From an uncultured Collinsella sp. (GTDB taxonomy: Bacteria > Actinomycetota > Coriobacteriia > Coriobacteriales > Coriobacteriaceae): a stretch of 64,000 nucleotides of DNA. Below are positions 8,867 to 16,376 of the stretch, one piece after another. Location: the NCBI GenBank assembly GCA_934668695.1, contig CAKUOD010000009.1, positions 8,161 through 72,160 of the forward strand. Direction: 5' to 3'. A model generated the notes under the pieces. That model saw only the letters and a list, made by a program, of their open reading frames with translations. It was not told the origin of the DNA and searched no databases. Made by a program: the position numbers and the translations under genes. Within the stretch, counting starts at the first letter, position 1. The number at the start of each line of letters is the position of its first letter.

Positions 8867-8897
8867 GTCAATTTGGGACGGGGCTTATTTAGCTACT
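8867..8897. repeat. Solo half-copy of the GGGACGGGG intergenic repeat
   Basis: The word TAGTCAATTTGGGACGGGG followed by CTTATTTAGCTACT matches the outer arm of the large nested palindrome at 30184-30343. Only one arm is present here, directly after the dtd stop. Confidence 0.6.
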
Positions 8898-8926
8898 TGC
8901 GTATGGCGGCAGCAGGGTGCTATAGT
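8897..8926 (+). promoter_or_regulatory. Predicted sigma-70-type promoter of veg-ispE
   Basis: TTGCGT (8897-8902), 18-bp spacer, TATAGT (8921-8926). A short hairpin AGGGG-loop-CCCCT followed by T's at 8947-8967 lies in the leader and could attenuate. Confidence 0.5.
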
Positions 8927-8993
8927 ATTAGAGTTTTGTCTATCTTAGGGGTATTATCCCCTTTTTGAATTGCACCTTCTGGAGGCCCTGTTC

Positions 8994-9290
8994 ATGGAAG
9001 AGATGGAAGTCAATCACGTCGACGACATCCACGAGAAGCTGACCGATATGGTGGGCGATCGCGTCAAGGTGAAGGCCAACATGGGCCGCACCCGCGTCGT
9101 CGAGCGCATGGGCACCATCAAGAGCGTCCATCCGGCAGTCTTTATCGTCGAGGTTGACGAGCGTCGCGGCCGCAAGTCGCGTCAGTCCTACCAGTATATC
9201 GATGTCCTCACCGGTCAGGTCGAACTGTTTGACCCCGAGAGCGGCGAGCATATCTTTACCCCGCTCGGCAACCAGCTCGAGGAGCACTAG
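8994..9290 (+). CDS. veg: Veg family protein
   Basis: 98 aa. Small SH3-like, probably nucleic-acid-associated protein; in Bacillus, Veg stimulates biofilm matrix genes. Recognised from GDRVKVKANMGRTRVVER, GTIKSVHPAVFIVEVDE and SYQYIDVLTGQVEL. Start ATG at 8994 is preceded by TCTGGAGGCCCTGTTC with good spacing. The same reading frame extends a few codons upstream without a better start. It is 2 bp from ispE, repeating the veg-(sspF)-ispE order of Bacillus and supporting both calls. Confidence 0.88.
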   Translation: MEEMEVNHVDDIHEKLTDMVGDRVKVKANMGRTRVVERMGTIKSVHPAVFIVEVDERRGRKSRQSYQYIDVLTGQVELFDPESGEHIFTPLGNQLEEH

Positions 9291-9292
9291 CG

Positions 9293-10189
9293 GTGACCGA
9301 TCGGTCCCTCACCCTTACCGCGCCGGCAAAGATTAACCTCTACCTGGGGGTTCATACCGAGCGCGATGACCGCGGCTACCACAGGGTCGATTCCCTGATG
9401 GCAGCTGTTGGTCTTTCCGATACCGTGACGGTTACGCCGGCACAGGCGCTGACCGTCCAGACGGTTCCGGCATCAGATTTTCCCATGCAAAAGAATACGG
9501 CGTATCGGGCTGCGGTTGCTATGGCCGAGCATTATGGTCGCGAGGCAAACATCTGCGTGACGATTGAGAAGTGCATTCCATTGTGCGCCGGCTTGGGCGG
9601 TCCCTCGACGGATGCGGCCGCGGTCATTGTCGCCTTGGCGGAGCTCTGGGGAATCGATCGCACCGACCCCGCGCTGGACAACATCGCGCGCGGTATTGGC
9701 GCCGACGTCCCGTTCTTTTTGCACGCGAGCCCTTCGTTCTACGAAGGTGGGGGAGACGTGCTGGCAACTGAGTATCCCGTGCTGCCCGCAACGCCCGTCG
9801 TGTTGGTCAAGCCGCGCGAGGCAAGCGTTTCGACAATTGAAGCCTATCGACGTTTTGACGAGGCCCCGGTGCCTGCAGACAAGCCCGGCGCGATAGCTTC
9901 TGCCTTGCGTGCTGGTGATGCCGAGACGGCATATGCGCTCATCCATAACAACCTGGGTGTCATTTCCGCACAGATGGAGCCGCAGATACAAACGGTTCTC
10001 GATTGGCTGCGTAAACAAGACGGCACCGTTGCTGTAGATGTGTGCGGATCGGGCGCCTGCTCGTTTGCCATTTGCGACACCGCCGCCACGGCCGAAAGGC
10101 TTGCCGACGCTGCCCAGCAAAACGGCTGGTGGTCCTGCGCGACGGAGCTCATTCCCAACACGGTTCGCATCGAAGTGCCAAAGAAGTAA
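9293..10189 (+). CDS. ispE: 4-diphosphocytidyl-2-C-methyl-D-erythritol kinase
   Basis: 298 aa with a GTG start. ATP-dependent kinase of the MEP isoprenoid pathway. GHMP-kinase fold: N-terminal PAKINLYLGVH, the ATP loop PLCAGLGGPSTDAAA near residue 100, then GADVPFF, and a late GSGACSFAI in place of the usual GSGsa-FAL. GTG follows the veg stop by 2 bp, so the genes are coupled. IspD and IspF of the same pathway are encoded at 31524-32736. Confidence 0.94.
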   Translation: MTDRSLTLTAPAKINLYLGVHTERDDRGYHRVDSLMAAVGLSDTVTVTPAQALTVQTVPASDFPMQKNTAYRAAVAMAEHYGREANICVTIEKCIPLCAGLGGPSTDAAAVIVALAELWGIDRTDPALDNIARGIGADVPFFLHASPSFYEGGGDVLATEYPVLPATPVVLVKPREASVSTIEAYRRFDEAPVPADKPGAIASALRAGDAETAYALIHNNLGVISAQMEPQIQTVLDWLRKQDGTVAVDVCGSGACSFAICDTAATAERLADAAQQNGWWSCATELIPNTVRIEVPKK

Positions 10190-10238
10190 AAATTTCTCTA
10201 GCACACGATGGAAATCTTTGTTACTATAGTCGAGCTAA

Positions 10239-10315
10239 CGGGTTGTGGCTCAGTTTGGTAGAGCACTGCGTTCGGGACGCAGGGGTCGCTGGTTCAAATC
10301 CAGTCAACCCGACCA
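10239..10315 (+). tRNA. tRNA-Pro (anticodon CGG)
   Basis: Acceptor CGGGTTG/CAACCCG, D-loop CAGTTTGGTAGAG, anticodon stem CTGCG-TTCGGGA-CGCAG with anticodon CGG, T-loop TTCAAAT, discriminator A and an encoded CCA. 77 nt. A TACTAT box 12 bp upstream may be its -10. Confidence 0.95.
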
Positions 10316-10325
10316 GAGCATGAGG

Positions 10326-10354
10326 AGGGACCGCTTCTTGCGGTCCCTTTTTTT
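10326..10354 (+). terminator. Terminator of tRNA-Pro
   Basis: Perfect 9-bp stem AGGGACCGC / GCGGTCCCT, loop TTCTT, then seven T's. Confidence 0.95.
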
Positions 10355-10362
10355 AGCTATTG

Positions 10363-10391
10363 TTGTGATACCGCGATACCCGCGGTATACT
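10363..10391 (+). promoter_or_regulatory. Predicted promoter of tatA
   Basis: TTGTGA (10363-10368), exact 17-bp spacer, TATACT (10386-10391), 36 bp upstream of the tatA start codon. The spacer contains CCGCGATACCCGCGG, an imperfect palindrome that could be an operator. Confidence 0.6.
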
Positions 10392-10427
10392 CATTCGAGC
10401 TTGTCTCGCTGTATTGTGGAGGTCTAC

Positions 10428-10703
10428 ATGTTTGGACTGAGGGCTCCTGAGCTCATCATTATTCTCGTCGTTGTCCTGATTATCTTCGGGCCCAAGAACC
10501 TGCCGAAGCTCGGCAAGTCCCTCGGCTCTACCGTCAAGAATATCCGCGAGGGTATGGAGGGCGACGATAAGGCCGAGACCAAGCAGGCCGAGGAGGTCGT
10601 GGTCGAGCAGTCCGAGGAGGACAAGGAGATCGCTGAGCTCGAGGCCAAGCTTGCTGCTGCCAAGAAGAAGCAGGCAGAGGACAGCGACGCGGACGCAGAG
10701 TAG
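10428..10703 (+). CDS. tatA: Twin-arginine translocase subunit TatA/TatE
   Basis: 91 aa. Pore-forming subunit that exports folded proteins with Tat signal peptides. One N-terminal membrane helix (about residues 6-20), the hinge FGPKNLPKLGKSLGS, an amphipathic helix, then an acidic, Glu/Lys-rich tail. ATG at 10428 follows GTGGAGGTCTAC. No tatC is next to it. It sits alone between two terminators, so it is expressed by itself; a TatC elsewhere in the genome is assumed. Confidence 0.9.
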   Translation: MFGLRAPELIIILVVVLIIFGPKNLPKLGKSLGSTVKNIREGMEGDDKAETKQAEEVVVEQSEEDKEIAELEAKLAAAKKKQAEDSDADAE

Positions 10704-10728
10704 TCCCATCCCTTTGGGGTGAGCACCT

Positions 10729-10761
10729 GACCGGCTTGCCCGCAGGCTAGCCGGTCTTTTT
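10729..10761 (+). terminator. Terminator of tatA
   Basis: 8-bp stem GACCGGCT / AGCCGGTC extended inside by GCC...GGC, followed by TTTTT. Confidence 0.9.
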
Positions 10762-10809
10762 CGTTTTGTTGACAGTTGATTGTTTGATCAGAGTTGGGGA
10801 GATATCCGT

Positions 10810-11280
10810 ATGGACGCAAGCCAGATCGTACTGACCGCTGAGGGCCGCCAGAAGCTCGTCGAGGAGCTCGCCTGGCGTGAGGGCGATTACGCCAAGGAGA
10901 TCGTCGAGGACATCAAGGAAGCCCGCGCGTTCGGCGACCTTTCGGAGAACTCCGAGTACGATGCCGCCAAGGACAAGCAGGCCCAGAATGCTGCTCGTAT
11001 CGCCGAGATCCAGGCCATTCTTGCCAACGCTCAGGTTGCTGCCACCACGGGCGATCTGACCGTCTCCATCGGTTCCACCGTTTCGCTGATTGATCCCAAC
11101 GGCGAGGTCATGGAAGTCACGCTCGTTGGTACCACCGAGACCAACTCGCTCGAGCACAAGATTTCCAACGAGTCTCCGGTCGGTCACGCCATCATCGGTC
11201 ACGGCGAGGGCGACTCCGTCGAGGTCGTTACGCCTTCCGGCAAGACTCGCGTCTACACCATCGCCAAGATCGCACGCTAG
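10810..11280 (+). CDS. greA: Transcription elongation factor GreA
   Basis: 156 aa. It rescues backtracked RNA polymerase by stimulating transcript cleavage. The N-terminal coiled coil carries the acidic tip ARAFGDLSENSEYDAAKDKQ (about residues 38-57), and the C-terminal FKBP-like domain has SPVGHAIIGHGEGDSVEV. An ATG at 10780 is in frame, but the ATG at 10810 is preceded by TTGGGGAGATATCCGT and gives the family-standard N-terminus. It lies directly upstream of lysS, an order common in Gram-positives. Confidence 0.95.
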   Translation: MDASQIVLTAEGRQKLVEELAWREGDYAKEIVEDIKEARAFGDLSENSEYDAAKDKQAQNAARIAEIQAILANAQVAATTGDLTVSIGSTVSLIDPNGEVMEVTLVGTTETNSLEHKISNESPVGHAIIGHGEGDSVEVVTPSGKTRVYTIAKIAR

Positions 11281-11309
11281 ACCACGGTCCCGCGTAAAGG
11301 TATGTTTTC

Positions 11310-11341
11310 GCTCCCTGGGACCGAATCCTGGGGAGCGTTTT
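11310..11341 (+). terminator. Terminator or attenuator between greA and lysS
   Basis: CGCTCCCT / GGGGAGCG stem with a 12-nt loop, then TTTTAGTTT, ending 19 bp before the lysS start. It ends greA transcripts and may reduce read-through into lysS. Confidence 0.7.
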
Positions 11342-11359
11342 AGTTTGAGGAGCTAACTT

Positions 11360-13324
11360 ATGGCAGAGAACCAGAACGCCGCCGATCAGGCATCGACGCT
11401 CAACGACGAGCGCGCCACCCGCCTGGCCAAGCGCGCCGCCCTGTTCGAGGCGGGCCAGAACCCCTATCCCGAGCACTCTGAGCTTGAGGACTACGTTGCC
11501 GATATCGAGGCTAAGTACGCCGAGCTTGCCGATGGCGAGGACACCGAGGACGTCGTGAAGATCGCCGGCCGTGTGGTCGCCAAGCGCGGTCAGGGCAAGA
11601 TTATGTTCATCGTCGTGCGCGATGCGACTGCCGAGATTCAACTGTTCTGCCGCATCAACGACATGGACGAGGCTGCCTGGAATACGCTCAAGTCCCTCGA
11701 CCTGGGCGACATCTTGGGCGTGACCGGCGTGGTTGTGCGCACCCAGCGCGGCCAGCTTTCCGTTGCCCCTAAGAGCGCGACCCTGCTTGCCAAGGCCGTA
11801 CGTCCGCTGCCCGAGAAGTTCCACGGTCTTTCCGACAAGGAGACCCGCTATCGCCAGCGCTATGTCGACCTGATCGCCAACGACGACGTTCGCGAGACCT
11901 TCCGTAAGCGTTCGCAGATTCTTTCCACCTTCCGTCGCTTTATGGAGTCCGACGGCTACATGGAGGTCGAAACCCCCATCCTGCAGACCATCCAGGGCGG
12001 CGCTACTGCCAAGCCTTTCATCACGCACTTCAACGCGCTCGATCAGGAGTGCTACCTGCGCATTGCTACCGAGCTGCACCTCAAGCGCTGCATCGTCGGC
12101 GGTTTTGAGCGCGTGTTCGAGATCGGCCGTATCTTCCGTAACGAGGGCATGGACCTTACCCACAACCCCGAGTTCACCACGATGGAGGCCTACCGTGCCT
12201 TCTCCGACCTCGAGGGCATGAAGGCGCTCGCCCAGGGTGTCATCAAGGCGGCTAACGAGGCCATCGGCAACCCCGAGGTTATCGAGTACCAGGGCCAGAC
12301 CATCGACCTTTCTGGTGAGTGGGCCAGCCGTCCCATGACCGACATCGTCTCCGACGTGCTCGGCAAGCAGGTCACTATCGACACGCCGGTCGAGGAGCTT
12401 GCTGCCGCCGCGCGCGAGAAGGGCCTGGAGATTAAGCCCGAGTGGACCGCCGGCAAGATTATCGCCGAGATCTACGATGAGCTGGGTGAGGACACCATCG
12501 TCAACCCCACGTTCGTGTGCGATTACCCCATCGAGGTCAGCCCGCTTGCCAAGCGCTTTGAGGACGACCCGCGCCTGACGCACCGCTTTGAGCTGGTTAT
12601 CGCCGGCCACGAGTACGCCAACGCGTTCTCCGAACTCAACGACCCGGTCGACCAGGCCGAGCGCTTTGCCGCTCAGATGGCCGAGAAGGCTGGCGGCGAC
12701 GACGAGGCCATGGAGTACGACGAGGATTACGTGCGCGCCCTCGAGTACGGTATGCCTCCCGCGGGCGGCATCGGTATCGGTATCGACCGCGTGGTCATGC
12801 TGCTCACCAACCAGGCTTCTATCCGCGACGTCCTGCTGTTCCCGCACATGAAGCCCGAGAAGGGTTTCCAGTCCGGTGCCGCTGCCGCCAAGGCTGCCGA
12901 GGCCGGCAACGCCGCAAGCCCGTTCGTCAAGCCGCTCAAGCCCACGGTCGATTATTCCAAGATTGCCGTCGAGCCACTGTTTGAGGAGTTCGTCGACTTT
13001 GATACCTTCTCCAAGAGCGATTTCCGCGCCGTGAAGGTCAAGGCATGCGAGGCCGTCAAGAAGTCCAAGAAGCTGCTGAACTTTACGCTCGACGACGGCA
13101 CCGGCACCGATCGTACCATCCTCTCCGGCATTCACGGTTATTATGAGCCCGAGGACCTGGTCGGCAAGACCTTGCTCGCCATCACCAACCTGCCTCCGCG
13201 CAAGATGATGGGCATTCCCAGCTGCGGCATGCTCATCAGCGCTATCCACGAGGAGGATGGTGAGGAGCGTCTCAACCTGATCCAGCTCGATGCTTCCATC
13301 CCCGCCGGCGCAAAGATGTACTAA
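11360..13324 (+). CDS. lysS: Lysyl-tRNA synthetase (class II) with C-terminal tRNA-binding domain
   Basis: 654 aa, about 150 longer than ordinary bacterial LysRS. Residues 1 to about 500 are the normal class-II enzyme: the OB-fold anticodon domain, motif 1, motif 2 (GRIFRNEGMD) and motif 3 (PPAGGIGIGIDR). Residues about 540-654 add an EMAP-II/MetG-type tRNA-binding OB domain (FRAVKVKACEAVKKSKKLL ... TNLPPRKMMGIPSCGMLIS). Such a domain is typical of MetRS and of free Arc1p/Trbp111-like proteins. ATG follows TGAGGAGCTAACTT. The extra domain should raise tRNA affinity. Confidence 0.95.
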   Translation: MAENQNAADQASTLNDERATRLAKRAALFEAGQNPYPEHSELEDYVADIEAKYAELADGEDTEDVVKIAGRVVAKRGQGKIMFIVVRDATAEIQLFCRINDMDEAAWNTLKSLDLGDILGVTGVVVRTQRGQLSVAPKSATLLAKAVRPLPEKFHGLSDKETRYRQRYVDLIANDDVRETFRKRSQILSTFRRFMESDGYMEVETPILQTIQGGATAKPFITHFNALDQECYLRIATELHLKRCIVGGFERVFEIGRIFRNEGMDLTHNPEFTTMEAYRAFSDLEGMKALAQGVIKAANEAIGNPEVIEYQGQTIDLSGEWASRPMTDIVSDVLGKQVTIDTPVEELAAAAREKGLEIKPEWTAGKIIAEIYDELGEDTIVNPTFVCDYPIEVSPLAKRFEDDPRLTHRFELVIAGHEYANAFSELNDPVDQAERFAAQMAEKAGGDDEAMEYDEDYVRALEYGMPPAGGIGIGIDRVVMLLTNQASIRDVLLFPHMKPEKGFQSGAAAAKAAEAGNAASPFVKPLKPTVDYSKIAVEPLFEEFVDFDTFSKSDFRAVKVKACEAVKKSKKLLNFTLDDGTGTDRTILSGIHGYYEPEDLVGKTLLAITNLPPRKMMGIPSCGMLISAIHEEDGEERLNLIQLDASIPAGAKMY

Positions 13325-13327
13325 CTA

Positions 13328-13466
13328 GTTACGCGGTTCTACGAACCGCGTAACGGCTCGACGCTGCGCGGGCCGCATTTGGACAATCTGACGTTCAACT
13401 TCAAGGGCGCGACCAGAAGGTCAGCGCCCTTTCGTTTCACGTCACCTTGTCTCAAATGCGGCCCGC
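13328..13466 (+). ncRNA. Structured intergenic RNA-like element, copy A
   Basis: It starts 4 bp after the lysS stop. A perfect 12-bp hairpin (13328-13354) is followed by a conserved linker GACGCTGC and a long stem-loop. The outer 14-bp stem (13368-13381 / 13453-13466) encloses the loop word CAATC, a 6-bp stem TGACGT/ACGTCA, internal loop TCAACTTC facing TCGTTTC, stem AAGGGCGC/GCGCCCTT and the tip GACC-AGAA-GGTC. The copy at 54492-54662 keeps the loop words while its stems change on both sides. Strand and function are not established; a retained structured RNA or a mobile repeat are both possible. Confidence 0.6.
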
Positions 13467-13511
13467 TCGCTGACTTATGTTCAACCTATGGTGTCATCTC
13501 GCCCTAAAAGG

Positions 13512-13565
13512 ACCTTGCTCGCTCTGGCGGGCTTTCGCTGTCGTTGCCAGGGCATCGGCGTTGCC
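13512..13565 (+). repeat. Solo 3' half of the structured element
   Basis: 54 bp matching 54609-54662 (the right side of copy B and its downstream flank) at all but a handful of positions, with shared words ACCTTGCTCGCTCTGGCGG and TTTCGCTGTCGTTGCCA. The left half that would pair with it is absent, so it is a partial copy 45 bp after copy A. The rest of 13577-13712 holds no gene I can support. Confidence 0.6.
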
Positions 13566-13712
13566 TTGGCCGTCAATAGTCATTGGGGACGTTCTTAAAC
13601 GATTGCCCAACGGATATTGCGCACATGGCTCGCATGACAGTCGTCTCTTTTATGTTTCCTTTAGCCGTCGCTGTCTAGGATGGGGGTTAGTCGGCAGGAA
13701 AGGAGCGTCTAT

Positions 13713-15281
13713 ATGGACGATGCGAGCGAGCGTTCAATCGAAGAGGACATGCTCGATCAGTTCAACTACTTTGATGATGAGGACGAGGAATTGATCGATC
13801 GTCGCGAGCCGGCGTCGCTCGATGCTTTCGACCTTGTTGATGAAGGGCCCGACGAGGACGAGGTCGAATCGACGGAACCCCTACAGCCTTCGCACCATGA
13901 TTCGTTGCTCTCAAGAGTCCCCATGCACCACGGCGTTCGTGCCGGCGCGCTCCATATGAAAACTGACTGGCGCCAGATCGTGACGGCAGGCGATGAACTT
14001 GCCGTCGATGCGCCGCTCACCGATAAATCATCCATCATCTGCCGCACCGGCATGCTTATGCTGGCAAGCGGAACAGGTGCCTGGCGCGTGCGCGATACCA
14101 TGAATCGTGTTGCCGCTGTACTCGGCGTCACGATTCACGTCGACCTGAGTCTCCTGTCGTTTGAGTGCACCTGTATCGAAGGCGGCCACTGCTTTAACGA
14201 GGTTGTCAGCCTGCCCACAACGGGAGTCAATACTCATCGCATTTGGATGATGGAGAGCTTCTTAAAGGAAATCGAGACGTATGGGCGCCGGTTTACCGTG
14301 CATGAGTACCACGAGATGCTCAAGACCGTTGAGAGCTCGAAGCCCGGTTACGCTCCCTGGCAACAGGGCCTTGCGGCGGCCTGTGCTTGTGGCGCTTTCG
14401 TCTTTTTGCTCGGCGGCGGCCCTATCGAGATGGCCTGTGCATTTGTGGGCGCTGGTGTCGGTAACTTTGCTCGTTCCCATATTCTCAAGCAGGGTCTTGG
14501 CCAGTTTAGCGCGCTGACGATCGGCGTTGCGCTCGCTTGCGTTTCGTATCTGCTGGCATTGCTCGGCCTTGGCCAGGTCATTCCGGGGGCAATGTCGTAC
14601 CAAGAAGGCTATATCGGCGCCATGCTCTTTGTGATTCCCGGCTTTCCTCTCATTACGGCAGGCCTCGACATCGCTAAGCTCGATATGCGAAGCGGCATTG
14701 AGCGTCTTTCGTATGCTGTGTCGATTATTGTGATGGCGACCCTCGTAGGCTGGATGGTTGCCGAGTGTGTGGGGCTGGCGCCGGATGACTTTGCCCCGCT
14801 CGGGCTCTCACCGTTGGCTCTTACACTCTTGCGTGTGGTGATGAGCTTCGTCGGTGTATTTGGCTTCTCGGTTATGTTCAACAGTCCGGTAAAGATGGCG
14901 GCGGCGGCAGGGCTCATCGGCGCCGTGTCTAATACCTTGCGCCTTACGCTCGTCGATGTGCCGACGCTGCTTCCCTTCTTGGGCCTGAGTGCGGGCATGC
15001 CTCCCGAGGCGGCGGCGTTTACCGGCGCGCTGGTATCGGGGCTGCTCGCGAGTTTAGCCGAAATCAAGCTCACCTACCCACGTATCGCCCTCACGGTGCC
15101 ATCGATTGTCATTATGGTGCCGGGCTTGTATCTATATCGCTCGATGTATTACATGTGCACCTTCGACACGGTCAATATGCTCGGCTGGTTTGTGCGCGCG
15201 GTGCTCATCGTGGCGTTTTTGCCCGTTGGCCTGGGTGTGGCGCGTACGCTCACCGACCCTCGCTGGCGCCACACCAGCTAA
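13713..15281 (+). CDS. Threonine/serine exporter family protein (ThrE-like)
   Basis: 522 aa. An acidic N-terminal tail (about 70 residues) is followed by the ThrE cytoplasmic domain beginning near GVRAGALHMKTDWRQI, with the family phrase CRTGMLMLASGTGAWRVRDTMNR. About ten membrane helices make up the C-terminal 300 residues (DUF1212 plus DUF3815 in one chain), including YIGAMLFVIPGFPLITAGLDI. In Corynebacterium ThrE exports threonine and serine; here the substrate is inferred. ATG at 13713 is preceded by GGAAAGGAGCGTCTAT. It ends at a short repeat that follows its stop directly. Confidence 0.85.
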   Translation: MDDASERSIEEDMLDQFNYFDDEDEELIDRREPASLDAFDLVDEGPDEDEVESTEPLQPSHHDSLLSRVPMHHGVRAGALHMKTDWRQIVTAGDELAVDAPLTDKSSIICRTGMLMLASGTGAWRVRDTMNRVAAVLGVTIHVDLSLLSFECTCIEGGHCFNEVVSLPTTGVNTHRIWMMESFLKEIETYGRRFTVHEYHEMLKTVESSKPGYAPWQQGLAAACACGAFVFLLGGGPIEMACAFVGAGVGNFARSHILKQGLGQFSALTIGVALACVSYLLALLGLGQVIPGAMSYQEGYIGAMLFVIPGFPLITAGLDIAKLDMRSGIERLSYAVSIIVMATLVGWMVAECVGLAPDDFAPLGLSPLALTLLRVVMSFVGVFGFSVMFNSPVKMAAAAGLIGAVSNTLRLTLVDVPTLLPFLGLSAGMPPEAAAFTGALVSGLLASLAEIKLTYPRIALTVPSIVIMVPGLYLYRSMYYMCTFDTVNMLGWFVRAVLIVAFLPVGLGVARTLTDPRWRHTS

Positions 15282-15314
15282 TTGGTGCAAGGGGAGCAGG
15301 TAACTCTGCACTAA
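15282..15314. repeat. Partial copy of the TTGGTGCAAGGGG repeat
   Basis: TTGGTGCAAGGGGAGCAGG...CTCTGCACTAA begins immediately after the exporter stop codon. It matches the left arm and loop of the full palindrome at 54678-54744; the right arm is missing. Confidence 0.55.
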
Positions 15315-15317
15315 ATG

Positions 15318-15384
15318 AGTTGCGGTGAAATAGGGACTGAATTGCTGCTTAAAGGGTCAAAACAGTCCGTATTCCACCGCAACT
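15318..15384. repeat. Inverted repeat of the AGTTGCGGTG family, copy 1
   Basis: AGTTGCGGTGAAATAGGGACT (left 21 bp) and its near-complement at 15364-15384 (two mismatches) enclose 25 bp. A second member lies at 59123-59189 with the same outer ends and a different centre. No T-run follows here, so it is unlikely to be a simple terminator. Confidence 0.75.
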
Positions 15385-15499
15385 TATGGGGTCGGGGGAT
15401 TATTGGTGCCCTGCATCTCCATAAACTCAACGCTTACGAAGCGCGGGGTTTTCGTGCTAGGCTGGTTCCACCACATAAGTAGTCGCAGACGCACGTATC

Positions 15500-15550
15500 A
15501 CGGGCGGGCGAGATGAAGTCCCAACAGCTCCATCTTGCCCGTCCGTTTTT
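15500..15550 (+). terminator. Terminator-like leader hairpin before the DUF2798 gene
   Basis: ACGGGCGGGCGAGATG pairs with CATCTTGCCCGTCCGT over 16 bp with two G-T pairs and is followed by TTTTT, 45 bp upstream of the next start codon. The position between a promoter-like stretch (GTGCTAGGCT near 15460) and the gene suggests an attenuator. No known riboswitch aptamer is recognised. Confidence 0.55.
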
Positions 15551-15594
15551 GTTGCGTGGTGCCGCGGCGTAACACAGAAAGGATTTTGCCCTTT

Positions 15595-16188
15595 ATGCCT
15601 ATCAACAAACGAGAGAGCCTGCTGTTCACCTTTATCATGTGCTTTTGCATGGTGCTTTGGATGAGCATCTACAACGTTGCCCTGCAGCATGGGGCCATCA
15701 ACGGCGAGGTTGTTGCCGCCGCGTGGCTCGGCTTCCCCGTTGCCTACGTTTTTGCCATGTGCTGCGACTGGTTTGTCGCCAGCCCGCTCGCCAAGGGTTT
15801 CGCCTTTAAATTCCTGGTCACGCCGGGCAAGAGCTCGCCGATTGCCATGACGCTCGCCGTCAGCTCCTGCATGGTCGTTCCTATGGTCATCATCATGTCG
15901 CTCTACGGTGCGTGCGAGGGCCTGTTCCACATGCCCGGCGGCCCGCTCGCCAACCTGCAGGCGCTGCCGATGATGTGGCTCGTTAACATTCCGCGCAACT
16001 TTATCATGGCCCTGCCCTGGAACCTGCTGGTGGCCGGTCCGGTTGCTCGCTTTGTCTTCCGCCGCGCCTTCCCCATGGGCACGGTCTTTGCCGAGCCGCA
16101 CATGGAGCTCGTGCGCATGCCGGGCGCTCCCGTTGCCGATGCCGTCAATGACGTTGCCGAGAGCATGGACGCCGAGCCCGCCTGCTAG
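15595..16188 (+). CDS. DUF2798-type membrane protein (two tandem repeats)
   Basis: 197 aa, four predicted membrane helices arranged as two similar two-helix units, beginning at MPINKRESLLFTFIMCFCMV and NLQALPMMWLVNIPRNFIMA. This duplicated pattern and the phrases FPVAYVFAMCCDWFVASPLA and ALPWNLLVAGPVARFVFR match DUF2798 proteins, whose function is not known. ATG at 15595 is preceded by AGAAAGGATTTTGCCCTTT. Possibly controlled by the terminator-like leader upstream. Transport or stress roles would be guesses. Confidence 0.75.
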   Translation: MPINKRESLLFTFIMCFCMVLWMSIYNVALQHGAINGEVVAAAWLGFPVAYVFAMCCDWFVASPLAKGFAFKFLVTPGKSSPIAMTLAVSSCMVVPMVIIMSLYGACEGLFHMPGGPLANLQALPMMWLVNIPRNFIMALPWNLLVAGPVARFVFRRAFPMGTVFAEPHMELVRMPGAPVADAVNDVAESMDAEPAC

Positions 16189-16311
16189 ACAGCAGCTCAA
16201 AACCAAACCGCCAAACGGACCCGAGCAATTCCTTTTTTGTAGACGTTGTCGCGCGGCTACGGGCGGGAAAGGTCCCAACGGTTAACATATACTCCATATG
16301 GGTAAAGAGAC

Positions 16312-16339
16312 CAAAGCGCTGCCGCGGGGCGGCGCTTTG
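16312..16339 (+). promoter_or_regulatory. Stable hairpin in the clpC leader
   Basis: CAAAGCGCTGCC / GGCGGCGCTTTG, a 12-bp stem with loop GCGG, 38 bp before the clpC start and just after AT-rich promoter-like sequence (TTAACATATACT, 16282-16293). No CtsR-type heptad repeat is seen. It could protect or regulate the mRNA. Confidence 0.45.
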
Positions 16340-16376
16340 CGTTTGAAAAAAACTAGCTCGTCTAAGAGGAACTAGC

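Noticed and set aside
16197..16376. CtsR operator upstream of clpC
   Set aside because: No tandem GGTCAAA-type heptads found; only a hairpin and AT-rich promoter-like sequence are visible.
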